Shown piece after piece: positions 8,323 to 16,882 of a DNA stretch of 34,869 bases. The position numbers and the translations under genes were made by a program. Source of the stretch: Acidobacteriaceae bacterium (GTDB lineage Bacteria > Acidobacteriota > Terriglobia > Terriglobales > Acidobacteriaceae); NCBI GenBank assembly GCA_027452245.1, contig DAIDGW010000119.1, positions 1-34,869 on the forward strand. The letters are read 5' to 3'. Positions within the stretch are counted from its first letter, which is position 1, and each line of letters starts with the position of its first letter. Under the pieces are notes generated by a model that did no database searches, had not been told where the DNA came from, and was given only the letters and a program-made list of their open reading frames with translations.

Positions 8323-9234
8323 TTGCAGAAACGCTTCTACATCCTTTTTGTTGCCCGCGGAGATGACGGACAGCTACGTAAGATTTCGATTCCAGTCCAT
8401 TATCTCTATGTGTTTGTAGTGGGTGCGGCGATCGGATTCCTGAGCTTGACGGGAATTGCAAGTTCTTACACGCGGATGCTGCTCAAGGTTTCCCGTTACA
8501 ACCAGCTGCGCACCGAAAAGCAACAGCTCAAGGACAATTACGCCAAGCTGGAGCAGGTCGCGAAAGAGCGGGATGTGCAAGTTGCTTCACTCGGATCTCT
8601 GGCAAGCGAAGTTTCGGCATTATATGGACTTAAGTCACAGCCTACGCTGGTGACGGCCAGCGATGACCAGATTCAGGATGCGGAAGTCTCCTCGTCGCTT
8701 GATCAACTGCACGCCCTGCGCGTATCGGCGCTGAGTGGCGCGACTATGGTGGGCATCACGATGGGACTGACCCGGAATGCCACCACGGCGGACTGGATGC
8801 GAGCCAATTCAGCTCCCAACCTCTGGCCGGTGGAGGGCCAGGTGACGGGAAGCTTTGGGGAACGAATCGATCCGTTCAACGGCGAGGGTGCATTCCACAG
8901 CGGGGTTGATATCAGCAGCAATTATGGACATGCAATTATCGCCCCGGCAGACGGGGTGGTTACATTTGCCGACTTCATGGGCGGCTATGGCAAAGCCCTG
9001 ATGATCGACCATGGGCACGGAATTAGCACTCGATACGGACATCTTTCAGGCTTCGCGGTTTCGGTGGGACAGCGCGTGCATCGCGGCGATGTGATTGGCT
9101 ATGTTGGACTGAGCGGACGCTCGACGGGGCCGCACCTCCACTACGAAGTACGAATCAACGACACTCCGGTTAATCCCTACAAGTACTTGCGCATGACGGT
9201 TGCCGCCAGCGGCGGATTCACGACCGGCGGCTAG
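8323..9234 (+). CDS. Membrane-anchored M23 (LytM-type) peptidase
   Basis: A 303-residue cell-wall endopeptidase-family protein. It has a short cytoplasmic head, one transmembrane helix (about residues 25-49), a coiled coil (about 55-85, RTEKQQLKDNYAKLEQVAKE), a linker, and a C-terminal LytM domain. Zinc ligands H192 and D196 (HSGVD) and the HLH motif (271-273) are intact, so it may be an active D,D-endopeptidase rather than an EnvC/NlpD-type activator. I chose TTG 8323 because GAGG lies six bases before it; an in-frame TTG at 8308 has no ribosome site. It is transcribed away from thiL. The coiled coil plus LytM layout is shared with cell-division and cell-shape peptidases. Confidence 0.88.
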   Translation: MQKRFYILFVARGDDGQLRKISIPVHYLYVFVVGAAIGFLSLTGIASSYTRMLLKVSRYNQLRTEKQQLKDNYAKLEQVAKERDVQVASLGSLASEVSALYGLKSQPTLVTASDDQIQDAEVSSSLDQLHALRVSALSGATMVGITMGLTRNATTADWMRANSAPNLWPVEGQVTGSFGERIDPFNGEGAFHSGVDISSNYGHAIIAPADGVVTFADFMGGYGKALMIDHGHGISTRYGHLSGFAVSVGQRVHRGDVIGYVGLSGRSTGPHLHYEVRINDTPVNPYKYLRMTVAASGGFTTGG

Positions 9235-9419
9235 ACTTTTCTCGGCTTCGCCCGTTATCCCCATATTTACTGTTTAACAAACATCAGTTTCCGGTATTAC
9301 CAGCGTAATGAATGTCTCTTAATCCGTTCTCGGATCATGGCGCGGAGAGAGATACGATCATAAGGCAGGACTTAGGTGCTGCGAGGTCTTGATGACTGCG
9401 CGTGGCGCCGGGTTCCCTC

Positions 9420-11135
9420 ATGGAATCTCAATCGACAAAGCAGTTTGGCCGGTATGAAGTCATTGCCGAACTGGGCCGCGGCGCGATGGGTATCGTCTAT
9501 AAGGCCCGGGATCCGCAGATCGACCGCCTCGTTGCCGTCAAGACCGTTCGTCTGTTTGGCCAGGAACCGGAACAGGAAGAAGAGTTTCGACGCCGCTTTG
9601 TGTTAGAGGCGCAGGCAGCTGGCCGGCTGCAGCACCCCGGAATCGTAGCGATTTACGACGTCGGGGAAGAAGGCGAGAACCGCGATCCATATATCGTTCT
9701 CGAGTATGTTGCGGGAGAGTCGTTAAGCCGATTACTTTCGGCCCAGAGAAAGCTTGCTCTGGCGCAAGCTTTGCAAGTGGCGGAGGAAGTCGCCGATGCC
9801 CTCGACTATGCCCATGGGCAGGGAGTCGTCCACAGGGATATCAAGCCGGCCAATATTCTGATCACGGAAGAGGGACACGCCAAGATCACCGATTTCGGGA
9901 TCGCGAAACTGAATCTGGCGCACTTCACGTTGCCGGGGCGTGTCTTGGGAACCCCGGCGTATATGGCTCCCGAGCAGCTTTCCGGAGAAGGAGCCGACGG
10001 GCGGTCGGACCTGTTCTCGCTGGGCGTCATTCTCTACACGATGGTCACCGGTCATCCCCCGTTTCATGGGGATAGTGCGACCACAGTGTGTTTTAAGGTG
10101 GCCAATCGTGAGCCTATGCCAGCCAGCACCTTCAACCTGGAGCTGCCACGCGCGCTGGATCCGGTAATTTCACGGGCCATGGCAAAAGATCCGGCGAACC
10201 GCTATCAGACGGGGACGGAATTTGCCAACGACATCCGGGACCTGCGTTTACAGTACACGAACTCAATGACTGGTTCATCGGCGTTGCGGAGTACGACGAC
10301 CGCCGGCGGTCGAGCCATTCGGCCTGCGACGACAGGGGTGCATCGAGTTACGCCGTTACCGCAACAGAAGAGCGTAGAAGAGCTGCAGCAGTTGATGGCG
10401 AAAGCTCTGGATCGAGTGTCGATCCGCGATCTGATCCTGGGCGCCGCCGCAGTGTTCGCGCTGGCGTTTTTTGCCCTTCCTGTCAGGCGAGTTCTGGAAG
10501 CCAGCGGCAAACCCGTTCCAGTCAAGAGCGCGGCGCAATCGGGAGTTACTCCAGAGGAAGTGTCGAAGCTGATGGAAGATGCCGAAGGCCTGCCGCCGGA
10601 TCCGGGAGTAGTAAATAACGATACAGCCCCGCCCCGAGAAGACGACACAACGGTTTCGGCCCAAAAAGCTCATTCGCACCGGCATCTTGCGACTTCGGCA
10701 CCACAACAGGCGCTAAGACCTGTGGTGACACCCGTAGCACAACCAACGGTTGCGACGCTCAGCCCGGCGATTCACACGGCGTCAAATAGGGTCGGCACGG
10801 CGGGCTTAGCAAGTTCTAATGTCGAGATCCTGGTGCAGCATCAGTTCAAGCAAGCCACCTTGACCGTGTGGGTAGATGACAAACAGGTAATTTCGCGGCA
10901 ACTGCGCGGCGGGCTTCAACGGCATATGGTTGTGTTCAGCGGGATTCACGGAGCCGATTCCGAGACAGTCCGGGTAGCGCCCGGCGTGCACACCTTGCGC
11001 CTACGGACGCAATCTTCCGACTTCACGGTGGATTTGTCGAAGACGATTACGGCAGAATTTGCTTCCGGTGCCGACCGGACCCTGCAGGTGACTTTCGATC
11101 GTCACAATACCGTAATGCATCTGACCTGGCAGTGA
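9420..11135 (+). CDS. Transmembrane serine/threonine protein kinase (PknB-type)
   Basis: A 571-residue Hanks-type kinase. The cytoplasmic domain has the Gly loop GRGAMGIVYKA (20-30), Lys41 (VAVK), catalytic HRDIKPANIL (138-147), DFG (158-160) and APE (183-185). A linker with Thr-rich stretches leads to one transmembrane helix (about 337-354). The outer part is a Pro/Ala/Thr-rich stalk and a C-terminal beta-rich domain (about 465-571; LTVWVDDKQVISRQL, VAPGVHTLRLRTQ) of PEGA-like flavour, not PASTA repeats. ATG 9420 is favoured; GTG 9402 in the same frame is possible. The outer domain probably senses or binds something in the periplasm; the ligand and substrates are unknown. It converges with the next gene, 5 bp away. 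Confidence 0.92.
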   Translation: MESQSTKQFGRYEVIAELGRGAMGIVYKARDPQIDRLVAVKTVRLFGQEPEQEEEFRRRFVLEAQAAGRLQHPGIVAIYDVGEEGENRDPYIVLEYVAGESLSRLLSAQRKLALAQALQVAEEVADALDYAHGQGVVHRDIKPANILITEEGHAKITDFGIAKLNLAHFTLPGRVLGTPAYMAPEQLSGEGADGRSDLFSLGVILYTMVTGHPPFHGDSATTVCFKVANREPMPASTFNLELPRALDPVISRAMAKDPANRYQTGTEFANDIRDLRLQYTNSMTGSSALRSTTTAGGRAIRPATTGVHRVTPLPQQKSVEELQQLMAKALDRVSIRDLILGAAAVFALAFFALPVRRVLEASGKPVPVKSAAQSGVTPEEVSKLMEDAEGLPPDPGVVNNDTAPPREDDTTVSAQKAHSHRHLATSAPQQALRPVVTPVAQPTVATLSPAIHTASNRVGTAGLASSNVEILVQHQFKQATLTVWVDDKQVISRQLRGGLQRHMVVFSGIHGADSETVRVAPGVHTLRLRTQSSDFTVDLSKTITAEFASGADRTLQVTFDRHNTVMHLTWQ

Positions 11136-11139
11136 AGGA

Positions 11140-11532
11140 CTACTGCCGGAGCCCCATCCAGCTTTCCGAAATCACAAGCGAATTGCCCGGATTTTGCGGA
11201 TCGTATTTTACGGAAGTGGGAAGTCCCAAGCGGCAGGAATGCAAGTTGATCCAGTGCCGCAAATGAGTGACATCTTGCGAGCATTCATAGGAGACTCCCG
11301 CGACGTCGTACTTGTAAATGAGGAGAGTGGCGGCAAGGTGATTCTCGGCGGGCGTCAACTCCTGCACATCAATCACGGTGCCGTCGGTGATGCGGCCGAC
11401 TTCATCGATAAATTCCCGGCGCGCGCGCTCGAGTTGTTGGGGGTCCTTGGGCTTGCGCCGCAGCAGTACATATGTGCCAAACACAGCTGCGCCGCCCGCC
11501 AAAATCAGCGAGTAAGCTCGTAACGAATCCAT
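11140..11532 (-). CDS. Small membrane-anchored protein, DUF3592-like
   Basis: A 130-residue protein with an N-terminal membrane helix (AYSLILAGGAAVFGTYVLL) followed by a charged helix (RKPKDPQQLERARREF) and a beta-rich domain. The second half (GTVIDVQEL, LLIYKYDVAGVSYECSQDV, VKYDPQNPGNSLV) follows the pattern of DUF3592-type proteins, in which a YDPxNPxxS motif recurs. Function unknown. The same strand carries another small envelope protein gene 155 bp upstream, so a loose operon is possible. No clear ribosome site precedes ATG 11532. Confidence 0.7.
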   Translation of the reverse strand: MDSLRAYSLILAGGAAVFGTYVLLRRKPKDPQQLERARREFIDEVGRITDGTVIDVQELTPAENHLAATLLIYKYDVAGVSYECSQDVTHLRHWINLHSCRLGLPTSVKYDPQNPGNSLVISESWMGLRQ

Positions 11533-11687
11533 ACTGATTGAGGAGTTCCAGCCGACGCCCCGGCTGCCTTCCAGACCAAGAATAAGCCCAAAGTATCCGC
11601 GAAGAAAGTAGTCACGGGGTTACGGAGGTGCCGGGGTTGTGGAAAATTGCCGGCGGGAAGTTCGATACGCTGCAGGTTTCTGGCAGG

Positions 11688-12104
11688 CTATTTTTGCCTG
11701 CAGACGTATTGCTGAACCATTGGTCCAAAACCGCCTTCGGATTCTTTGCCGAACTGATCGTCGTGGGCGGCCTTCTTGGTGACTACCATTTTTCCGCTGC
11801 GGTCCAGTGAGTAGAGCCAAATGGCTGTGGGAGTGCTGGTTCCGGTGTTGCAGGCGTAGCGAACGCGTGCCCGCATTTCAATAAATGGACCGCCTTCGGG
11901 AAGGCGCCTTGGTTCTTTGTACTGAACGCGGACCCAGGCTGCCCGTTGGTTTCCCTTGCGCACGCGGATGGAACTAACGGAGACGGTGGCTCCGCTGGGA
12001 GTCTCGCCAATTTGTTTCCAGTCGCTGGCGGCGTGAACTGTCAGCGTGAGCAAAAGAACAGGAGCCAAAATAATGAGGGCCAGAATCAAAAGGGATTTCT
12101 TCAC
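11688..12104 (-). CDS. Secreted protein, surface-adhesin-E-like
   Basis: A 138-residue exported protein starting at GTG 12104 with a signal peptide (KKSLLILALIILAPVLLLTL). The body, WKQIGETPSGATVSVSSI, then RAAWVRVQYKEP, then RVRYACNTG and a final QQYVCRQK, matches the layout of the small surface-adhesin E domain, with two cysteines that probably form a disulphide. Role unknown; such proteins are common secreted singletons. It may share a transcript with the DUF3592-like gene downstream. Confidence 0.65.
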   Translation of the reverse strand: MKKSLLILALIILAPVLLLTLTVHAASDWKQIGETPSGATVSVSSIRVRKGNQRAAWVRVQYKEPRRLPEGGPFIEMRARVRYACNTGTSTPTAIWLYSLDRSGKMVVTKKAAHDDQFGKESEGGFGPMVQQYVCRQK

Positions 12105-12274
12105 GTTATGAACCGAACTATGACCGACGCATCAATCTCTTAGAAAAAAGTCTTTCTGTCAAATAGCGGAAGATGACTCGATTCCATGGTAAGGTATTTC
12201 TCACTTCTGCGGGCGTGCAAACGGATCCCAGTCCCGTTTTGGCACGATATTTCTTCCACGGAGCCGGTTGCACT

Positions 12275-12811
12275 ATGGAAACACTGGCAACTGCCGTCAT
12301 CAAATCGCCGGTTGGACCGTTGTTTCTGGCTGTGTCGCCGAAGGGGCTGGTTGCTCTGGAGTTCGATGCGCGCTTGGCGGGGCAGCAGACGCTCCGTCCC
12401 AATCCGCGAAACTTGCGGGAAGAAGAACATCGATTCGAATTTCGCGATGCTCGTGAAGAACTCATTCCTTATGTTCGCGAGCTGGACGAATATTTTGCGG
12501 GTAGGCGCAAGCGGTTTGGCTTTGATCTCGATCTGCGAGGGACAGACTTTCAGTTAGCTTGCTGGCGGGCGCTGGTGGCGATTCCTTATGGGGAGACGCG
12601 CTCCTACGCGGATATTGCCCGCGCCGTGGGACGTCCCCAGGGTTTCCGCGCCGTCGGCATGGCCAACAACCGCAACCCGGTGGCAATCGTCGTCCCATGC
12701 CACCGCGTCATCGCCTCTGACGGCACCCTCTGCGGCTACGGAGGCGGCCTCGACATCAAACGCAAACTGCTCGAACTCGAAGGCGCAGTGAGCGGCAGGC
12801 TGGTCGCCTGA
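12275..12811 (+). CDS. ogt: Methylated-DNA--protein-cysteine methyltransferase
   Basis: Repairs O6-alkylguanine and O4-alkylthymine by moving the alkyl group to its own cysteine, which inactivates the protein. From ATG 12275 it is 178 residues, the normal size. The active-site motif PCHRVI holds Cys142; the helix-turn-helix part contains YADIARAVGRPQGFRAVGMANNRN with the Arg finger, and the N-terminal part (SPVGPLFLAVSPKG) is typical. The frame is open upstream to 12173, but those residues do not look like the family, and GGAG about ten bases before ATG 12275 supports this start. Not an Ada fusion. It stands alone and converges with the GloVer gene. Confidence 0.92.
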   Translation: METLATAVIKSPVGPLFLAVSPKGLVALEFDARLAGQQTLRPNPRNLREEEHRFEFRDAREELIPYVRELDEYFAGRRKRFGFDLDLRGTDFQLACWRALVAIPYGETRSYADIARAVGRPQGFRAVGMANNRNPVAIVVPCHRVIASDGTLCGYGGGLDIKRKLLELEGAVSGRLVA

Positions 12812-12830
12812 GTATCCGCGAAAGTAAAAA

Positions 12831-12862
12831 CGGAGCGCGAAGGACATCACTTCCGCGCTCCG
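12831..12862. terminator. Hairpin between ogt and the GloVer gene
   Basis: CGGAGCGCG (12831-12839) pairs perfectly with CGCGCTCCG (12854-12862), and the inner AAG/CTT can extend the stem. It lies 20 bases past ogt and 100 bases before the end of the opposing gene. No T-run follows, so it is either an imperfect terminator or an mRNA-end structure. Confidence 0.5.
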
Positions 12863-12928
12863 CACCGCCAGTCAGGAGACCCTCCGGCAGTGAAAGTGAA
12901 GTGGAGCGTCGCCCACTTCATGCGACGC

Positions 12929-12960
12929 GGCGGGGAACTGGTTCGCTCCCCGCTCGCTTC
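12929..12960 (+). terminator. Second hairpin in the ogt/GloVer gap
   Basis: GCGGGGA and TCCCCGC form a 7-bp stem around a 10-base loop, and the plus strand continues with a T-rich stretch (TCGCTTCTTT). It could act as a rho-independent terminator for rightward transcription coming from ogt. In the minus direction no T-run follows. Confidence 0.45.
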
Positions 12961-12965
12961 TTTCG

Positions 12966-14627
12966 TTAATTGACGGTGAAGCTCGACGAACTGGTGGCCG
13001 AACCGCCTTTTGTCGTCACTGTGATCTTGCCGGTGGTCGCGCCGGTGGGCACCGTCGCGCTAATTTGCGAATCGGAATCCACGGTGAACGAGGCCTTCGT
13101 GCCATTGAACTTCACGGAGGTGGTTTGCTCCAGGCCGCTGCCGGTGATCGTCACCCCGGTCCCGACCGGGCCGCTCGTCGGCGTGAAGCTGGCCAGCTTC
13201 GGCGTCACTTTGAAGGTCACCAGTGAACTGAGCGTGCCTGCCGTCGTGCTGACCGTGATCTTGCCGGTCAGAGCACCCGCCGGTACCGTTGCCTCGATGA
13301 ACGTGCTGCCGCTGACTTGCACGCTTGTCGAGGGCGTGCCGCCGAATTCGACCACCGACGACGAGCTGAAATCCTGGCCTAGAATCTGCACCGTGCTGCC
13401 CTCGGTTCCTGCCGCGACCGGCCCGACCAGCGCAACGAATGGAGACGCGCCGATGTTGAATGACAGCAGGTTGCCGTAGGCGCCGTTCGCGCCGTTTACG
13501 CTGGTCGTGCCGTAAAGCAAACCATTGGTGTGCTGCATAATCGGTGTGGCAGGATTGTCTCCGATAGTGTTGTTGGTGATGATGAGATCGACGGAGAACA
13601 CATTCTTCGAGGTCAGCTCGAAAAAGCTGCCTTGGTTGCCAGACCCGCCGCTGTAGCTAGCGCCGTAGAAGTTGCCGTCGCTAGCCTGAAACAAATTGTT
13701 CCCCCACAATGTCCCGTCGGCGCTGGAGTTGATATTGAAGAGATCGGTGACGGTCTTGCCGTTTGTCGTGAGCGAATAGATCGCTCCGTTGGAGTTCGTG
13801 CCTCCTCCATCGTCCGTGCCATAGAGCTTCCCATTGGTGGCCAGAATCGGGCCGGTCGTCGGATACCACGATGGGTCCGTTTGAGCAGAGAAGTCCTTGA
13901 TTTCGGTGTACCCGCCGGCGCCGCTCACCTTGAAAACTGCGCCCACGTTGCCTGCCGTTGGAGTGTTGCCCCAAATGCCGTAGAAGTTTCCATCACTACC
14001 GGCCGAAAGCTCCGAAGGCGAACAGAAGCCGGGTCCGGATTTGATGTTCTTGTATCCCGTACCGTTGATCGCGATGCGGTAGATGTTGCCGCAGATGTAG
14101 TTGGTGTTTCCGGACGTGCCATACAGGTCGCCGTTCGCCCCGAGCACCGGAACCAGGTCCGGGTTGCCATCGTCGTTCGTGGCGGTGAAATCGTAAATAT
14201 CGGTCAGCACTCCCGCGGGAGTCGCCTGAAAGATGAACCCGTAGCCGTGGCCGCCCCCGACCAAGCAGGTGCCGTAGAAATTGCCGTCGAAGGCCAGGGT
14301 GAGGCCTTGGCAGCTCGCGTAAGTCGATGGAAAGCTGACGACCACCGTTTCCACGCCGGAGGGCGAGATTTTGTAGATGCCACCTTTGTTGTTTGCTCCC
14401 CGGTTGGTCCCGGTTCCGTAGATGTTGCCGTCGCGGCCCTGGGCCAGGAGCCCGGAGGGCGTGATGATGTCGGTCGGTTCCTGCTGGAAGGCGTAAACGA
14501 CCGCCGGGTTTGGAATCTGAGCATGAACCACGGTGGTTGTGAGAGGCAGAACAGGGATAAGAAACGCGATCACCCCAAGCGTCTTCCTAAGTTTTCGTTG
14601 CAGCAAATTGCCCCCAATCAAATTCAT
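12966..14627 (-). CDS. Secreted GloVer tandem-repeat protein with two IPT/TIG domains
   Basis: A 553-residue exported protein of the acidobacterial GloVer tandem-repeat type. After the signal peptide (core GVIAFLIPVLPLTTTVVHA) come at least seven repeats with the pattern G-N-x-Y-G-T followed by G-G and G-x-I/V-F/Y: for example DGNIYGTGTNRG, DGNFYGTCLVGG, NGDLYGTSGNT, DGNFYGIWGNT, NGKLYGTDDGGG, DGNFYGASYSGG and NGLLYGTTSVNG. This suggests a beta-propeller. The C-terminus holds two IPT/TIG Ig-like domains (about 395-471 and 473-553). AGGAG precedes ATG 14627 at good spacing. Such proteins are presumably surface or secreted; function is unknown. It diverges from the CadC-like regulator gene, which may control it. 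Confidence 0.85.
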   Translation of the reverse strand: MNLIGGNLLQRKLRKTLGVIAFLIPVLPLTTTVVHAQIPNPAVVYAFQQEPTDIITPSGLLAQGRDGNIYGTGTNRGANNKGGIYKISPSGVETVVVSFPSTYASCQGLTLAFDGNFYGTCLVGGGHGYGFIFQATPAGVLTDIYDFTATNDDGNPDLVPVLGANGDLYGTSGNTNYICGNIYRIAINGTGYKNIKSGPGFCSPSELSAGSDGNFYGIWGNTPTAGNVGAVFKVSGAGGYTEIKDFSAQTDPSWYPTTGPILATNGKLYGTDDGGGTNSNGAIYSLTTNGKTVTDLFNINSSADGTLWGNNLFQASDGNFYGASYSGGSGNQGSFFELTSKNVFSVDLIITNNTIGDNPATPIMQHTNGLLYGTTSVNGANGAYGNLLSFNIGASPFVALVGPVAAGTEGSTVQILGQDFSSSSVVEFGGTPSTSVQVSGSTFIEATVPAGALTGKITVSTTAGTLSSLVTFKVTPKLASFTPTSGPVGTGVTITGSGLEQTTSVKFNGTKASFTVDSDSQISATVPTGATTGKITVTTKGGSATSSSSFTVN

Positions 14628-14897
14628 GGCGTCTCCTGAAAAGTGAATTTCTTCTTGTAGTTTTTTGGAATGGATTGTTCAGAACCCGCGGCGACTTTCG
14701 CCTGCTTTGTGCATTTCGTCAATGCTCGGCGGATAGCGCGTCGGTGGTGGGGCGCTAGCGGGATAAAACAAATGTTTCGAGTAAGTTAAGCGGTGTTATT
14801 GCCTGAAAAATCCCCCCGAAAGTGCCAGTTACGGCGCTTCCAGTCGGATGGTAGACTGACCGTTTAAGCGGCAACTTCCCCTGCGACCATCTCGAAT
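14628..14897. promoter_or_regulatory. Divergent intergenic region with hairpins
   Basis: This 270-bp gap must hold the promoters of the GloVer gene and the CadC-like regulator. Two inverted repeats lie close to the regulator: AAGTGCC/GGCGCTT (14820-14826 and 14833-14839, one G-U) and CAGTC/GACTG (14841-14845 and 14854-14858). A possible -10 box (TAGACT) overlaps the second, but no good -35 is seen. These repeats are candidate binding sites for the winged-helix protein itself. Confidence 0.35.
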
Positions 14898-16862
14898 ATG
14901 GCGTCTTCACCAATCTCCACAGGCGTGGTTCGCTTCGGAGTTTTCGAGGCTGACCTGCGAGCCGGCGAACTCCGCCGGAACGGCGTCAAAGTCCGCCTGC
15001 AGGATTTGCCCTTCCGCGCCCTGACGCTCCTGCTGGCGCATCCGGGAATCGTGGTCACGCGCGAGGAAATCCGTCAGGCCCTGTGGCCGCCCGATGTCTT
15101 TGTGGACTTCGATCAGGGGATCAGCAGCGCGATCATGCGGCTGCGTGATGCGCTCGGCGACTCCGCCGACAATCCGATCTTTATTCAGACGGTTGAGCGC
15201 CGCGGCTACCGCTGGATCGGACCGGCGCTCACGCAAGCTCTGCAGCCGGCGATTCCGGGGCCGGCACTGGAAATCACGCCCCCGGCCGCAAAAGTCCTGT
15301 CACCCGCCGAGCCAGCCCCGGCTTTGCCCGAGAACGAAAAGCCTTCTGAATCGCAGGCTCCTGACTTCACCGCCCGCTATGAGATCCCGCTGGCCGCTCC
15401 TGGCAGGCGGATCATGGCATCGCGGCTTTGGATCGCGCTTGGCATCGTTGCCGTGGCTGGCATCGCTGCCGCCGCATTCTTTCTTCTTCGGCCGCAGCGC
15501 CCTGATCCCATCACCTCGATCGCAATCTTGCCCTTCGACAATCTCAGCTCGCCTGCCTTTGACGACGCTTTCAGCGACGGGCTCACCGACGAGGTTGCAT
15601 CTTCGATTTCCCATCTCTCGGGCATTCGCGTGGCCGGACGTCGCTCAGCCTATGTTTTCAAAGGCAAGCACGACGATCTTCGCCAGATCGGTTCGCGCCT
15701 CAATGTCGACGCAGTGGTCGAAGGCAGCGTGCAGCGCTCCGGTGACCGCACGCATGTGACCGTCGAACTGAATCGCACCCGCGACGGATTCACGGTCTGG
15801 AGTCAGACCTACGACGGCACCGCCGCCGACTGGATTCAGATCGAGTCGCAAATCGCCAGCTCGATTGCCCGCGCGCTGGCACGCGATCTTGCGACGACCA
15901 ATACTCCGGCCCGCGATCCCGAGGCTCATGCGCTGTATCTCGAAGCGCGCTACCTGTGGAACCAGCGCACATATACTTCCGAACTCAAGAGCGTCGATCT
16001 ACTGCAACAGGCCATCAGCCGCGATCCTAACTACGCGCTGGCGTGGGCGGGCCTGGCCGATTCGCTCATCGCGATTGGCGATATTGAAGAAGTCAATCCC
16101 GCGTCGTACATGCCGCGCGCGCGCGACGCTGCGCTCAAAGCGCTACAACTCGACCCTTCGCTCGCCGAAGCCCACGCCGCTCTTGGCATGGTGGCCTGCC
16201 ACTACAATTACGACTGGCCCACCGCCGAGCGCGAATACAAGAAAGCCTTCGAACTCAATCCCAGCTACGCCAGCGCCCACCAGTACTATGCCCTCGGCCT
16301 CATGGCGCACGGCCATTTCGGCGAGGCCGAGCAGCAACTCGACATCGCCCGCAGGCTCGATCCGCTGGCCCTGATCGTCGACGTCGACCTCGCGCTGCTG
16401 CGCAAGTTTCAACGCAACTTCGACGGCGCGATCACGGTTTCCCGGAGCATTCTCGAACGCGATCCCAACTATCGCTTTGCCTACAGCATGCTGACCATCA
16501 GCTATTTTTGCGAGCACCGTTATGACGACTATCTGGCGGCCATGGCGAAGGTCCCGCACAACGAGGATTTCGCCACAACAGAAGATTTCGCCAGCACCGT
16601 CGCTCGCGGGCAGCGGGACGAGCAGGAGCGGTTGATCCGCAAGGCGATTGACCAGGCACGCGCCGGCCTGCGCCGTCCTTATGACGTCGCGTCAGACGCG
16701 GTCGAGATGGGGAACAATGAACTGGCCCTCGAGTGGCTGGAAAAAGCCTGCGAGCACCGTGACTACTGGGTGCTGTTCGTCAACGTCGACCCGCAGTGGG
16801 ACCCGGTCCGCCGCGATCCACGATTCCAGGCGGTCATGCAGAAACTCGGCGTGGCGAAGTAA
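14898..16862 (+). CDS. CadC-like winged-helix membrane regulator with TPR domain
   Basis: A 654-residue one-component regulator. The N-terminal OmpR/PhoB-type winged helix (about 9-105; VRFGVFEADLRAGELRRNG, ERRGYRWIG) should bind DNA in the cytoplasm. A Pro-rich linker leads to one transmembrane helix (about 174-197). Outside the membrane, a FlgO/TolB-N-like domain (about 209-313; SIAILPFDNLSSPA, VVEGSVQRSGDRTHVTVEL) precedes TPR repeats (about 339-560; DPNYALAWAGLADSL, DPSLAEAHAALGMV, NPSYASAHQYYALG). This layout is frequent in Acidobacteriota, where the outer TPR part presumably senses a periplasmic partner. No receiver domain or kinase is present. Its target may be the divergent GloVer gene. 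The permease gene starts 21 bp after it. Confidence 0.9.
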   Translation: MASSPISTGVVRFGVFEADLRAGELRRNGVKVRLQDLPFRALTLLLAHPGIVVTREEIRQALWPPDVFVDFDQGISSAIMRLRDALGDSADNPIFIQTVERRGYRWIGPALTQALQPAIPGPALEITPPAAKVLSPAEPAPALPENEKPSESQAPDFTARYEIPLAAPGRRIMASRLWIALGIVAVAGIAAAAFFLLRPQRPDPITSIAILPFDNLSSPAFDDAFSDGLTDEVASSISHLSGIRVAGRRSAYVFKGKHDDLRQIGSRLNVDAVVEGSVQRSGDRTHVTVELNRTRDGFTVWSQTYDGTAADWIQIESQIASSIARALARDLATTNTPARDPEAHALYLEARYLWNQRTYTSELKSVDLLQQAISRDPNYALAWAGLADSLIAIGDIEEVNPASYMPRARDAALKALQLDPSLAEAHAALGMVACHYNYDWPTAEREYKKAFELNPSYASAHQYYALGLMAHGHFGEAEQQLDIARRLDPLALIVDVDLALLRKFQRNFDGAITVSRSILERDPNYRFAYSMLTISYFCEHRYDDYLAAMAKVPHNEDFATTEDFASTVARGQRDEQERLIRKAIDQARAGLRRPYDVASDAVEMGNNELALEWLEKACEHRDYWVLFVNVDPQWDPVRRDPRFQAVMQKLGVAK

Positions 16863-16882
16863 GATACTCCGCGCTGAAGAAA

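Noticed and set aside
13530..14639. Plus-strand reading frame of 369 codons opposite the GloVer gene
   Set aside because: Antisense shadow of a repeat protein; Val/Arg-rich composition without motifs or ribosome site.
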